DNA from: CAVQRB01 sp963715055
GTDB taxonomy: Bacteria; Pseudomonadota; Alphaproteobacteria; Rhodobacterales; Rhodobacteraceae
NCBI GenBank assembly: GCA_963715055.1
Contig: CAVQRB010000012.1
Coordinates: forward strand, 1-64,000
Length of the DNA stretch: 64,000 nucleotides
Direction: 5' to 3'
Under the pieces are notes generated by a model. That model did no database searches, had not been told where the DNA came from, and saw only the letters and a list, made by a program, of their open reading frames with translations. Positions 51,851 through 60,309 of this stretch are shown piece after piece. Both the position numbers and the translations under genes were made by a program. Position 1 is the stretch's first letter, and each line of letters opens with the position of its first letter.

Positions 51851-52462
51851 TTATTCTGCCGCCAAGGCCTTTTCGTGATGCACGATTTCGGTACCCAACA
51901 CCGAAAGATACTCGCGGATGAAGGCCGCAAGCGCCGTCCATCCTTCGGCCGTGACGAGATTGCCGTCCCGCAAAGCGGCCTTGGGCCCGATCTTGACATA
52001 GGTGGCCTCGGTCAACGCCACTTCGGGTTCGACCGTGAAGAGCCCAGCGACCTTCTTGCCCGCAATCACTTCCGGAACGGCGATGAGGACCTGAAGCCCG
52101 TGGCAGATCGCGGCAATCGGCTTGTCGGCGCGATGAAACTCCCGGACGATCTCGCGAACCCTTGGGTAGGTGCGGATGTACTCCGGCCCCCGGCCACCCG
52201 CGATATAGACGGAGTCGTACTTCGCGGTGTCCACGCGGTCGAAATCCACGGAGACTTCCACCGCGTGTCCCTTGTGCTCCGTCCATGTCATCACACCGGG
52301 TCCGAAATCGTGCACGCTTGTGGTAACCCGGTCACCTTTGCGGGTTTCCGGGCAGACAATGTCGACCGTGTGACCCAAAGCCTCCATCGCCTGTTGCACC
52401 ACGAAGATCTCGTATTCCTCGGAATACTCTCCGATGAGCATCAGAATCTTTTTTCCAGTCAT
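51851..52462 (-). CDS. DJ-1/PfpI-family protein
   Basis: A 203-residue DJ-1/PfpI-fold protein. The nucleophile cysteine Cys120 sits in Ala-Ala-Ile-Cys-His-Gly, with Gly-Gly-Arg-Gly-Pro-Glu at the preceding turn and a conserved Glu near the start (Gly-Glu-Tyr-Ser-Glu-Glu). Members act as glyoxalases, deglycases or chaperones; here removal of reactive sugar carbonyls is an attractive guess. ATG at 52462 follows GAAAGGGAC. Same orientation as the tetrose genes but 98 bp upstream of them. Confidence 0.9.
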   Translation of the reverse strand: MTGKKILMLIGEYSEEYEIFVVQQAMEALGHTVDIVCPETRKGDRVTTSVHDFGPGVMTWTEHKGHAVEVSVDFDRVDTAKYDSVYIAGGRGPEYIRTYPRVREIVREFHRADKPIAAICHGLQVLIAVPEVIAGKKVAGLFTVEPEVALTEATYVKIGPKAALRDGNLVTAEGWTALAAFIREYLSVLGTEIVHHEKALAAE

Positions 52463-52872
52463 GATTGTCCCTTTCAACCCTTCCGCACGGCAAGCGACGC
52501 ACCGCCTTTCGGACTCCAGTCTGAGCCTAGCAAAAATTTCCCGTTGCAACCAGTTTTCTGGAGGATGATCGCAGACCAATGTCTGACGTAAGACAACATC
52601 GGCCGATCCAACCAGTTCGGGTACGCCAACATCGCCCTCGTGCCGGTCAGGAACGGAGCTCCGGAGGGGTTTGGAAATCCTTGACGGGCTCAGGTTTGGT
52701 TATGGTCAGACGCCAAGCGGCCGCCCTGCCCGTCTCAACTTCACTCCTTATGGCAACGCCCTTGCTGGCACTGCCTGCGGGCAACCTCATTCGGCGCGGT
52801 CGAGCATTCCGGACTTCAGTCTTGGGTCCCCCGACCTTCACCAGCAACGGCGCATCTCCAAAAGCCTCAAAG

Positions 52873-53166
52873 TCAGGTAGGGCCGGGCAAGCCACCTTCC
52901 CAGTGCTCGCCCAAGGCAACGATACAAGAGGTTCCGTTCGCATAGGTTTGAACAATCATCCAGCCGCCGCTGCCGCGCGTGACGCAAACTTCCAACATCG
53001 TTTCCGGATCCCGCAGCCCCATACCCTGGCGCTCGGCTCCAAGCACCTTTGTCAGCGTATGCGTCATGCGAACTGTATCATCGCAGCTGACATCGGCCAT
53101 TTGTGCTGCTGAAAGCTCTGGCACAAGGAGGGCAAGGGAAAGGGTAAATGCGCAAGGAATGTTCAT
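52873..53166 (-). CDS. small secreted hypothetical protein
   Basis: A 97-residue protein with a signal peptide (Met-Asn-Ile-Pro-Cys ... Leu-Ser-Ala-Ala-Gln). The mature domain has three cysteines and a Thr-Arg-Gly-Ser-Gly-Gly-Trp-Met-Ile-Val-Gln strand. Family not recognised. The start at Met-Asn-Ile was chosen because it begins the signal peptide. Isolated; the 410 bp downstream to the DJ-1 gene contain only its presumed promoter and nothing else I can support. Confidence 0.55.
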   Translation of the reverse strand: MNIPCAFTLSLALLVPELSAAQMADVSCDDTVRMTHTLTKVLGAERQGMGLRDPETMLEVCVTRGSGGWMIVQTYANGTSCIVALGEHWEGGLPGPT

Positions 53167-53280
53167 GATTGCAGCATAAGCTCTGGCCATTCACTTTCTA
53201 ACGACTTTATGACGCACTATGGGTAACTTTTCGCATTTGCCGTAGCCGCCAATCGTTTCAGCCACTTGGCCGTGCGTTTC

Positions 53281-53295
53281 CGTGACTGCGTCACG
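53281..53295. promoter_or_regulatory. palindrome upstream of phnC
   Basis: CGTGAC-TGC-GTCACG is a perfect inverted repeat with a 3-bp centre, 92 bp before the phnC ATG and within the divergent spacer. It may be an operator. It does not look like a Pho box, and the rest of the phosphonate locus is damaged. Confidence 0.4.
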
Positions 53296-53386
53296 TTTTC
53301 GTCGCAGATAAGCAATCGAACTGATTCAAAACCGTCATGCGACTGTGGTCTTGGCCTTTTATCCGACCCTCAACGATGGGGGCGAA

Positions 53387-54187
53387 ATGCTGGCAATCAA
53401 AGCGCTGACCAAGCGGTTCGGAGACAAGACAGCCGTGGATGGCGCGAACATCCGCGTGGACAAGCCGACAATGATCGGGATCATCGGAAGGTCAGGTGCG
53501 GGCAAATCGACGCTTCTGCGGATGGTCAATCGGCTGAGCGATGCGACCGCGGGCACGATCATCTTCGACGGCGAAGAGATCACCGCCCTGCGCGGGGCGG
53601 CAAAACGCGACTGGCAGTCCCGCTGCGCCATGATCTTTCAGCAGTTCAATCTCGTGCCACGGATGGATGTGGTGTCCAATGACCTGCACGGAACCCTGAA
53701 CAAACGATCAACGCTGGCGACGATGTTCAACCTTTTTCCGCAATCGGATATCCACCGGGCAATCGAGATCCTTGACAGGCTCGGCATCGCCGAACAGGCA
53801 CCGAAGCGCGCCGAGGCCCTCTCCGGTGGCCAGCAACAGCGCGTGGCCATTGCACGCGCCTTGATGCAGGACCCAAGGATCATTCTGGCGGACGAACCCA
53901 TCGCCAGTCTCGACCCGATGAATGCTCAGGTGGTAATGCAGTCGCTGCGCACGATCCATGAAGAGGACGGGCGCATGGTGATCGCGAACCTGCATACGCT
54001 GGATACGGCGCGGCGGTATTGCGACCGCGTGATCGGGATGCGCGACGGGCGGATCGTCTTCGACGGCACGCCGGCACAACTGACCACCGGTGTCGCACGC
54101 GACATCTACGGCGCGGGCGCGGATTTCTCCGAAGCCGCGACTTCCACCGAAATCGAAACACTGGACAGGCAAACCGTTCACGCCTGA
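53387..54187 (+). CDS. phnC: phosphonate ABC transporter ATP-binding protein
   Basis: A 266-residue ATPase with Walker A Gly-Arg-Ser-Gly-Ala-Gly-Lys-Ser (34-41), signature Leu-Ser-Gly-Gly-Gln-Gln-Gln-Arg, Walker B Ile-Ile-Leu-Ala-Asp-Glu-Pro-Ile, and the Phe-Gln-Gln-Phe-Asn-Leu-Val Q-loop typical of PhnC. It should energise phosphonate import with PhnD and PhnE, but both are absent: a scar follows. The protein itself looks intact, so loss of its partners may be recent. Start at Met-Leu-Ala-Ile-Lys. Confidence 0.92.
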   Translation: MLAIKALTKRFGDKTAVDGANIRVDKPTMIGIIGRSGAGKSTLLRMVNRLSDATAGTIIFDGEEITALRGAAKRDWQSRCAMIFQQFNLVPRMDVVSNDLHGTLNKRSTLATMFNLFPQSDIHRAIEILDRLGIAEQAPKRAEALSGGQQQRVAIARALMQDPRIILADEPIASLDPMNAQVVMQSLRTIHEEDGRMVIANLHTLDTARRYCDRVIGMRDGRIVFDGTPAQLTTGVARDIYGAGADFSEAATSTEIETLDRQTVHA

Positions 54188-54239
54188 GCCAGTTTCCCTA
54201 CCTGCACGAGAGCGGGGCCAATCAAGCATGGAGACATCA

Positions 54240-54431
54240 ATGACCAAGACACTCGCACTGGCACTTGCGGCCACAACAGCGCTCAGTACGGGCGCATTCG
54301 CTTAGGAAATCAAAGAGAACCTCGATGAGGTGATCGTGGATGACGCCGGCACGCGGATGTTCGTCTGCTCCGATACCGATTACTGCGGGGCGCGTCGATC
54401 CGCCGGCCACCGTGGAAAGGACGCGGCATGA
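54240..54431 (+). pseudogene. phnD'-'phnJ deletion scar
   Basis: ATG 54240 (site GGAG) opens a 21-residue signal peptide ending Thr-Gly-Ala-Phe-Ala, then TAG (54303-54305), as expected for the start of phnD with a Gln codon turned to stop. The same frame continues as Asn-Leu-Asp-Glu-Val-Ile-Val-Asp-Asp ... Arg-Met-Phe-Val-Cys-Ser-Asp-Thr-Asp-Tyr-Cys, which reads as the C-terminal part of PhnJ with the last two metal-site cysteines. It ends in a TGA overlapping the phnK ATG, as in intact operons. A deletion thus fused the ends of phnD and phnJ. Confidence 0.8.
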
Positions 54432-55198
54432 CGCCTTTGCTCTCCGTTCAGGGGGTTTCGAAACGCTACGGCGCAAATATCGGCTGCACCGATGTATCCT
54501 TCGACCTCTACCCCGGCGAAGTCATGGGGATCGTGGGCGAAAGCGGCTCGGGTAAATCGACCCTGCTGAACTGCATGGCCGGGCATCTGCCGCCCGATAC
54601 TGGCAAGGTGATCTTCGATACGCGCGGCGATGGGCCGCGCGACACGCTCACCATGTCCGAACCCGAACGCCGGATGCTGTCGCGCACCGACTGGGCTTTC
54701 GTGCACCAGCACGCGCGCGACGGTCTGCGCATGGGTGTGAGCGCCGGCGGAAACGTCGGCGAGCGATTGATGGCGGTGGGCGCGCGGCACTACGGCGACA
54801 TCCGCGCCAAGGCGACCGACTGGCTGGCACGCGTGGAGATCGATGCCAGCCGGGTGGACGACCGCCCGACGACCTTTTCCGGCGGGATGCAGCAGCGGCT
54901 GCAGATCGCACGCAACCTCGTCACCGGCCCGCGGCTTGTCTTCATGGACGAACCGACAGGTGGTCTCGATGTCTCGGTGCAGGCGCGTCTGCTCGACCTC
55001 TTGCGCGGGCTGGTGCGGGACATGGGGCTCTCGGCCATCATCGTGACCCACGATCTCGCCGTGGTGCGTTTTCTGGCGGACCGGCTTATGGTGATGAAGT
55101 CCGGCCACGTGGTCGAAGCCGGGCTGACCGACCAGGTGCTGGACGATCCGCAACACGCCTACAGCCAGCTTCTCGTCAGTTCTGTCTTGCAGGTATGA
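54428..55198 (+). CDS. phnK: C-P lyase system ATP-binding protein PhnK
   Basis: A 256-residue ABC-type ATPase with Gly-Glu-Ser-Gly-Ser-Gly-Lys-Ser-Thr, Phe-Ser-Gly-Gly-Met-Gln-Gln-Arg and Phe-Met-Asp-Glu-Pro-Thr-Gly-Gly-Leu-Asp. PhnK binds the PhnGHIJ core of carbon-phosphorus lyase; that core is not encoded here. Position directly after the phnJ remnant and before phnL identifies it. The reading frame is intact. In isolation it could be an orphan awaiting decay or could serve a core encoded elsewhere. Confidence 0.92.
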   Translation: MTPLLSVQGVSKRYGANIGCTDVSFDLYPGEVMGIVGESGSGKSTLLNCMAGHLPPDTGKVIFDTRGDGPRDTLTMSEPERRMLSRTDWAFVHQHARDGLRMGVSAGGNVGERLMAVGARHYGDIRAKATDWLARVEIDASRVDDRPTTFSGGMQQRLQIARNLVTGPRLVFMDEPTGGLDVSVQARLLDLLRGLVRDMGLSAIIVTHDLAVVRFLADRLMVMKSGHVVEAGLTDQVLDDPQHAYSQLLVSSVLQV

Positions 55199-55201
55199 AG
55201 A

Positions 55202-55885
55202 ATGATTGAACTCAAGGACGTCTCCAAAACCTTCACGCTCCACAACCAGGGCGGCGCCGTAATCGAAGTTTTGAGCGGTGTCTCGCAGCGCGTGGCACCG
55301 GGCGAATGCGTCGCCCTGACCGGATCATCGGGGGCGGGAAAGTCCACCCTGATGCGGATGATCTACGGCAACTACCTGACCCAGAAAGGTGAAATCCGCA
55401 TCGGCGATATCGACCTCGTGACGGCAAGGCCCCGGGACGTGATCGCCCTGCGGCGAGAGGTGCTGGGCTATGTCAGCCAGTTCCTGCGCGTGGTGCCGCG
55501 GGTGCCGGCCCTTGACGTCGTGGGGGAGCCCCTGCGCGCGCTCGGCGCCTCCGCGCAGCACGCCGAAGCCCGTGCCCGGGACCTGCTGCGGCAGCTTAAT
55601 ATTCCCCAACGGCTTTGGGCCCTGTCGCCCACCACCTTTTCCGGCGGTGAACAGCAGCGGGTGAACATCGCGCGCGGCTTTGCCCATGCCTATCCCGCGA
55701 TGCTTCTGGACGAGCCAACCGCCAGCCTCGACCCCGAGAACCGCGAGGTCGTCCTGTCGCTGATCGACGAGGCAAAGGCGCGGGGAGCAGCTCTGATCGG
55801 GATCTTCCACGACGAGGCCGCCCGCGCGCGCGTCTGCGATCGCGAGATCGATGTCAGCCGCTTCACGCCGGGCCGCGCCGCATGA
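55202..55885 (+). CDS. phnL: C-P lyase system protein PhnL
   Basis: A 227-residue ABC-type ATPase with Gly-Ser-Ser-Gly-Ala-Gly-Lys-Ser-Thr, Phe-Ser-Gly-Gly-Glu-Gln-Gln-Arg and Met-Leu-Leu-Asp-Glu-Pro-Thr-Ala-Ser-Leu-Asp. Length and the Phe-Leu-Arg-Val-Val-Pro-Arg-Val segment fit PhnL, needed with PhnI, G and H for the first step of phosphonate activation. Only 3 bp separate it from phnK; it overlaps phnN by four bases. Confidence 0.92.
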   Translation: MIELKDVSKTFTLHNQGGAVIEVLSGVSQRVAPGECVALTGSSGAGKSTLMRMIYGNYLTQKGEIRIGDIDLVTARPRDVIALRREVLGYVSQFLRVVPRVPALDVVGEPLRALGASAQHAEARARDLLRQLNIPQRLWALSPTTFSGGEQQRVNIARGFAHAYPAMLLDEPTASLDPENREVVLSLIDEAKARGAALIGIFHDEAARARVCDREIDVSRFTPGRAA

Positions 55886-56427
55886 CGCAAGGTCGCCTCA
55901 TCGCCGTGGTCGGCCCGTCGGGTGTCGGCAAGGACAGCGTGATGGCCGGCATTCACGCCGCCTGCCCCGGCATCAACCTCGTGCGCCGTGTCATTACCCG
56001 TAAGGCGGAACCTTGCGGCGAGGATCATGAAACGGTGACGGTCGCGCGTTTCGACGAGATGGCGCGCAATGGGTCCTTCGCGGTGCATTGGCGCGCGCAT
56101 GGATTGTCCTATGGCATACCCGCAGATGTGCAGGAGCACCTGAGCAGGGGCAAGGATTGCCTCGCCAATCTTTCCCGCAAGGCACTTGAGGAAGCGGCAG
56201 CGACCTTTCCGCGCCTTCTGGTCCTGAACATCACGGCAGCCCCCGATACATTGGCACGCCGCCTGGCCGGACGCGGACGGGAAACGCAGGGCCAGATCGA
56301 GAAGCGCCTCGCGCAAGCCGCCAAACCCCTGCCGGAAGGGCTGGAAATCCTCCATCTGTCAAATGACGGTTTGCTTTCAGAGACCGTGACCCGCGCCCTG
56401 ACGCTGCTTCAACCGGCGAGCTTATAG
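55882..56427 (+). CDS. phnN: ribose 1,5-bisphosphokinase
   Basis: A 181-residue guanylate-kinase-like P-loop protein. Walker A is Gly-Pro-Ser-Gly-Val-Gly-Lys-Asp-Ser (about residues 12-20), and the lid region Arg-Arg-Val-Ile-Thr-Arg follows. PhnN makes PRPP from ribose 1,5-bisphosphate in the C-P lyase pathway. ATGA overlap with phnL. Its 3' end overlaps the convergent DUF1045 gene by 19 bp. Confidence 0.9.
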   Translation: MTQGRLIAVVGPSGVGKDSVMAGIHAACPGINLVRRVITRKAEPCGEDHETVTVARFDEMARNGSFAVHWRAHGLSYGIPADVQEHLSRGKDCLANLSRKALEEAAATFPRLLVLNITAAPDTLARRLAGRGRETQGQIEKRLAQAAKPLPEGLEILHLSNDGLLSETVTRALTLLQPASL

Positions 56428-57080
56428 CGATGGATCAGCTCGAACCGCCCATCCTCGCGTTCTCCGCAAAGGGCGATCTCGTCGATGGCAAACGGGCTCG
56501 GCAGGTCTGGCAGATGCCTGCGCAGGGTGTCGCACCAGTGGCCGAGTTGCTTCTTGTCCACCCGCCCCGAGAGAGTGAGATGGAACCGGAACTCCTCCAG
56601 CACGTAAGGATACCCCCATTCCGTCAGCAGCACCTCCTGCCGCGGGCTCAGACCGGCGCTGCGGCGGCGCGCCAGTTCCGTATCGGAGGCAGGCGCCCTG
56701 AAACCATCCAGATCGCGCACGCAGGCGCTCGCTATCCTTTGCAGATCGGCGGTGTCGCCCGCTGGCGTCAGGGCCAGAAAGCGGCCGATCACTGCCAGGT
56801 CGAGACGCTCGCAAGCGCCGGGCGCAAGCCGCGACGCGAGCTCCGCCGTGGACGCGTCCAACTCCGGCAGCCCATAGCCTTCGCGCAAGCGGAAGGGCGG
56901 CTTGAGCGTGCCGTGAAATCCATATTTTCGAGGTGTCATGGTTATGTCATCTAGACCGGGAAGGTCGGGTTGGCGCGCCTCGCAGCCGCGCACGACGTCC
57001 CAGCCCAACCACGTCGCGCCGAAATCCGACAAGGAGCCTGACGGTGGCAGATAATAAATCGCAAATCGAGAGTATGCCAT
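56409..57080 (-). CDS. DUF1045-family phosphonate-associated protein (2H phosphoesterase-like)
   Basis: A 223-residue protein of the DUF1045 group found in phosphonate operons. It opens Met-Ala-Tyr-Ser-Arg-Phe-Ala-Ile-Tyr-Tyr-Leu-Pro. It carries the two His-x-Thr/Ser motifs of 2H phosphoesterases: His-Gly-Thr-Leu-Lys-Pro-Pro and His-Leu-Thr-Leu-Ser-Gly. The start at 57080 follows AGGGGAAG. Its CAT shares two bases with the ATG of divergent phnM (palindrome CATG), so both genes begin at the same spot. Confidence 0.88.
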   Translation of the reverse strand: MAYSRFAIYYLPPSGSLSDFGATWLGWDVVRGCEARQPDLPGLDDITMTPRKYGFHGTLKPPFRLREGYGLPELDASTAELASRLAPGACERLDLAVIGRFLALTPAGDTADLQRIASACVRDLDGFRAPASDTELARRRSAGLSPRQEVLLTEWGYPYVLEEFRFHLTLSGRVDKKQLGHWCDTLRRHLPDLPSPFAIDEIALCGEREDGRFELIHRYKLAG

Positions 57081-58272
57081 GACTTCCCCTTTCGACTCCG
57101 CCTCTTTGGCAACCGCACGTGACAGGGCCGTGTCATGCGATCTTTGTTTGGCCAATGCACGACTGGTCTTGCCCGATCAGGTGATACCCGGCTCGATGAC
57201 CATCGAAAAGGGCATGATCGCGGAGATAGTCGAGGGCGACCACGTTCCGCGGGGTGCGGTCGATTGTGCGGGCGACCTCGTGATGCCGGGATTGGTGGAA
57301 CTGCACACGGACAATCTCGAGCGCCATATCGAGCCACGCCCGGACGTCGACTGGCCGCATCTGCCCGCCCTGATCGCCCATGACGCGGAACTGGCCTCCA
57401 CGGGCATCACGACCGTTTTCGACGCCATGCGGGCAGGCTCGATCCACAGCGGCAAAGGACGATACATCGACTATGCACGCAAGCTGGCGGATGAGTTGCT
57501 GGCTGCCCGCGCCGAAGGGCTCTTCCGGATCAGCCACTTCCTGCACCTGCGGGCCGAGATCTGTTCGGAGACCCTGCTGGACGAACTGGCCGCATTCGGC
57601 CAGCAGGACCGGGTCGGCATCGTCAGCCTGATGGATCACACACCGGGCCAGCGCCAGTTCCGGGATCTTTCGGCGCTGAAAACCTATGTGTCCAGAAAAC
57701 GCGGCATGAATGACGCAGAATTCATCGAGCACGTCGAAAGGCTCGTCGGCCTTCAGGACCGCTTCGGAGCGCGCCATGAAGCGGGAGCCGTCGCAGAGGC
57801 GAGGCGCCTCGGTGCGGTGCTGGCAAGCCACGATGACACCACCGCCGGGCATGTCGAGACCTCCGCGAAGAATGGCGTAGGTTTCGCGGAGTTTCCAACG
57901 ACCATGGAGGCCGCCGAGGCCTGCCGCAGCCATGGCATAGCTGTCATGATGGGCGCGCCCAATCTTATCCGCGGTGGATCGCACTCCGGAAATGTTGCCG
58001 CCGAAGATCTGGCGCGCGCGGACCTTCTGGACATTCTGTCGTCGGACTATGTGCCCTCTGCGCTGCTTCTCTCCGCCTTCCGGCTTGCCGAGATCTGGGG
58101 CGACCTGCCCCGCGCCGTCGCGACCGTCACCTGCAACCCCTCAGCGGCTGCGCTGCTGAAGGATCGAGGGGCCTTGCGTGTCGGCCTGCGCGGAGATGTG
58201 TTGCGCGTCCGCTGCATCGGGCAGACCCCCCTGCTATGCGGCGTGTGGAGCCAGGGACTGCGTGCCGGTTGA
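57079..58272 (+). CDS. phnM: alpha-D-ribose 1-methylphosphonate 5-triphosphate diphosphatase
   Basis: A 397-residue amidohydrolase that removes pyrophosphate from the ribose-methylphosphonate triphosphate intermediate. Metal-binding motifs are Glu-Leu-His-Thr-Asp-Asn-Leu-Glu-Arg-His near residue 75 and Ala-Ser-His-Asp-Asp-Thr-Thr further on; Ser-Ser-Asp-Tyr-Val-Pro is the late Asp motif. ATG 57079 is assigned; GTG at 57130, closer to where PhnM proteins usually begin, is an alternative that would avoid overlapping DUF1045. It looks intact despite the missing core. Confidence 0.9.
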   Translation: MTSPFDSASLATARDRAVSCDLCLANARLVLPDQVIPGSMTIEKGMIAEIVEGDHVPRGAVDCAGDLVMPGLVELHTDNLERHIEPRPDVDWPHLPALIAHDAELASTGITTVFDAMRAGSIHSGKGRYIDYARKLADELLAARAEGLFRISHFLHLRAEICSETLLDELAAFGQQDRVGIVSLMDHTPGQRQFRDLSALKTYVSRKRGMNDAEFIEHVERLVGLQDRFGARHEAGAVAEARRLGAVLASHDDTTAGHVETSAKNGVGFAEFPTTMEAAEACRSHGIAVMMGAPNLIRGGSHSGNVAAEDLARADLLDILSSDYVPSALLLSAFRLAEIWGDLPRAVATVTCNPSAAALLKDRGALRVGLRGDVLRVRCIGQTPLLCGVWSQGLRAG

Positions 58273-58368
58273 GCAAGAGGGAAGAAACAGGGTGCCTGAC
58301 TAACCCTTGTCCTAAACGTAGCATCTGAGTGAGCTACTCACCATCTCTTGGACAAGATTTGGCGTAGT

Positions 58369-59060
58369 TTAAGCTACTCTTTGCACCTGCTGATCGGGTC
58401 GCCTGTCGTTTTTTCTCAGCCCATAGACCACGGAAGGAAGCCTGCCGCCAAGGGCCGAGTGTGAGCGTTGGTAGTTGTAGAAAGTCATCCATTTCCGAAT
58501 GCCTGCCTTTGCTTTCGAGCCGGTCTCCCAGGCATGCAGGTAGACGCATTCGTATTTCAGGGTCCGCCACAGTCGCTCGATGGAGATGTTGTCGAGGAAC
58601 CGGCCCTTGCCATCCATCGAGATACGCACCCCGGTCTGGCGCAACCGGTCCGTCCAGGCGAAAGACGTGAGCTGACTGCCCTGATCGGTGTTCATGATCT
58701 CGGGCGGACCGAACTTGTGAATGGCCTCGTTCAGCGCCTCGATGCAGAAGTTAGCCTCTAGCGTGTTCGAGATGCGCCAGGCCAAGACCTTGCGGGTGTG
58801 CCAGTCCATGATGGCGACCAGATAAAGGAATCCCTACCGTGTGGGCAGATAGGTCATGTCCGAGCACCAGACCTGTTTCGGACGATCCTCAGGCAGACCT
58901 CTCAGCAGGTAGGGATAGGACTTGTGCCCCTTCGCCGACTTGCTGGTATTGGGCTTCTGAAAGATCGGCATCCGGCGCATCAGCCGGCGGATGCGCTTCT
59001 CATTCACCAAATGCCCTTCGTTGCGCAACCCGAGGCCTTCTGACAGCCCCGCTACGAAAT
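58369..59060 (-). mobile_element. IS3-family transposase (orfB) remnant, truncated and with internal stop
   Basis: The DDE domain of an IS3-group OrfB is readable on the minus strand: Pro-Asn-Thr-Ser-Lys, Tyr-Pro-Tyr-Leu-Leu-Arg-Gly-Leu, Gln-Val-Trp-Cys-Ser-Asp-Met-Thr-Tyr-Leu-Pro, then Asn-Thr-Asp-Gln-Gly-Ser-Gln and Asn-Ile-Ser-Ile-Glu-Arg-Leu-Trp-Arg-Thr-Leu-Lys-Tyr-Glu. A TAG at 58834-58836 splits the frame in two without shifting it, a few residues appear deleted after Leu-Met-Arg, and the N-terminal part and orfA are missing beyond about 59040. Terminal repeats were not found. Non-functional. Confidence 0.88.
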
Positions 59061-59309
59061 CGCCCCGCCCCTCGCAAGGCAGTTCCCTTTGCAAGTCTCC
59101 GGCGTCAATCTGATTTTCTCTTACACCACCAAAGTGGCGCACAATGAAAAATCAGGCGTTGCTGTTTCTGCTAGAGTTCAGGAACCAAGAGAATTGCCAC
59201 ATGAAATGTCGAAGATGCCTGTCACGAGAGTGGAGAGCGTCACAGAAGAAAGGCTCCGCCCCGACTTCGTTCGCCAAGAAATCCGGTTATCACTCACGAA
59301 GGACAAAGA

Positions 59310-60101
59310 ATGCAGCAAATCATACCGGCATTGTGGAGCAAGTCGCTGCCACTGGTGCTGTCAGCATCGACCACGTTCCTGTGCGCCGTCTCAGCTCAAG
59401 CAGACGAAGCCTATGCAATTGCGACGCTCGACAAGATGTCCGACTACCTTGGCGCGCAGACAGCCATTGCCTTTGACTTCCAGGCGACTTTGGACATCAT
59501 AACTGAGGACGACCAGAAGTTGTCGATCGCCAGTACGGGGAGCATCGAACTGGGGAGGCCTGACAAACTCCACGTCAAACGCAGCGGCGGATTTGCCGCG
59601 GTTGAGTTCAGTTTCGACGGACAGGTGCTGACAGCATTGAACGTAGATGAGAAAATCTATGGGCAGGTTGAGATTCCCGGGACTGTTGAAAACCTGATCG
59701 ACACGTTGCGCGAGGAATATGGCTTCCCGCTTCCAGCAGCGGATGTTCTCGTCAAGGATTTCAGTTCGCTGATGAAGCCGTTGATGACAGACGTCAAGGA
59801 TCTGGGAACGGGCATCATAGACGGAACGGTCTGTGATCACTTTGCCTTTCGAACCGAAGAGGTCGACCTGCAAATCTGGATTGCAACCGGAGATGCGCCA
59901 TTTCCCTGCCGGTACACCATAACCAACAAGACAATTACGGGTTGGCCAGACTACCAGTTCGATGTCAGCAACTGGCGAACCGGGCCCACCGAGATAACTG
60001 GCAGCCTTTCTCTGCCGGAAGGCGCGAGCCGTGCAGAGATTGACGCGGTACCTAACCTGGACGAACTCGCGGGCATTTACTCATCAGAAGGAAACAAGTG
60101 A
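59310..60101 (+). CDS. DUF2092-family periplasmic protein
   Basis: A 263-residue exported protein. The signal peptide ends near Ser-Ala-Gln-Ala-Asp (about residue 32). The mature part is a LolA-like curved beta-sheet protein: Met-Ser-Asp-Tyr-Leu-Gly, long amphipathic strands, Arg-Pro-Asp-Lys-Leu-His-Val-Lys-Arg and a Cys pair (Thr-Val-Cys-Asp-His and Phe-Pro-Cys-Arg-Tyr) that could form a disulphide. This matches DUF2092, of unknown function. The start choice rests on the signal peptide; the ribosome site is weak. The next small gene follows after 1 bp. Confidence 0.82.
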   Translation: MQQIIPALWSKSLPLVLSASTTFLCAVSAQADEAYAIATLDKMSDYLGAQTAIAFDFQATLDIITEDDQKLSIASTGSIELGRPDKLHVKRSGGFAAVEFSFDGQVLTALNVDEKIYGQVEIPGTVENLIDTLREEYGFPLPAADVLVKDFSSLMKPLMTDVKDLGTGIIDGTVCDHFAFRTEEVDLQIWIATGDAPFPCRYTITNKTITGWPDYQFDVSNWRTGPTEITGSLSLPEGASRAEIDAVPNLDELAGIYSSEGNK

Positions 60102-60102
60102 A

Positions 60103-60309
60103 ATGTCCAGAAGGATCATAGGCGTCATATTTGCTTTTGTTGCTGCATTCTCAACCGTTGAAATCGGTGCCTCCTACCTTGCGACCGGAAGTCTGAGCGT
60201 TGGCCAACCGGTCGAGGCCCGCGTTGGTCGTCCTTTGACCCCGGTCAGTGTGGCAGGAGTTGGACGCCGTACAGTCAGGCGGTGCGCGGTTGGCGTTTAC
60301 AACTGCTGA
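60103..60309 (+). CDS. small secreted protein downstream of the DUF2092 gene
   Basis: A 68-residue protein with an N-terminal hydrophobic segment (Ile-Ile-Gly-Val-Ile-Phe-Ala-Phe-Val-Ala-Ala-Phe). It ends Val-Gly-Arg-Arg-Thr-Val-Arg-Arg-Cys-Ala-Val-Gly-Val-Tyr-Asn-Cys, a basic, two-cysteine tail. AAGGAAAC lies 10 nt before the ATG inside the end of the previous gene. Small secreted partners of this kind often follow DUF2092 genes; function unknown. Confidence 0.65.
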   Translation: MSRRIIGVIFAFVAAFSTVEIGASYLATGSLSVGQPVEARVGRPLTPVSVAGVGRRTVRRCAVGVYNC

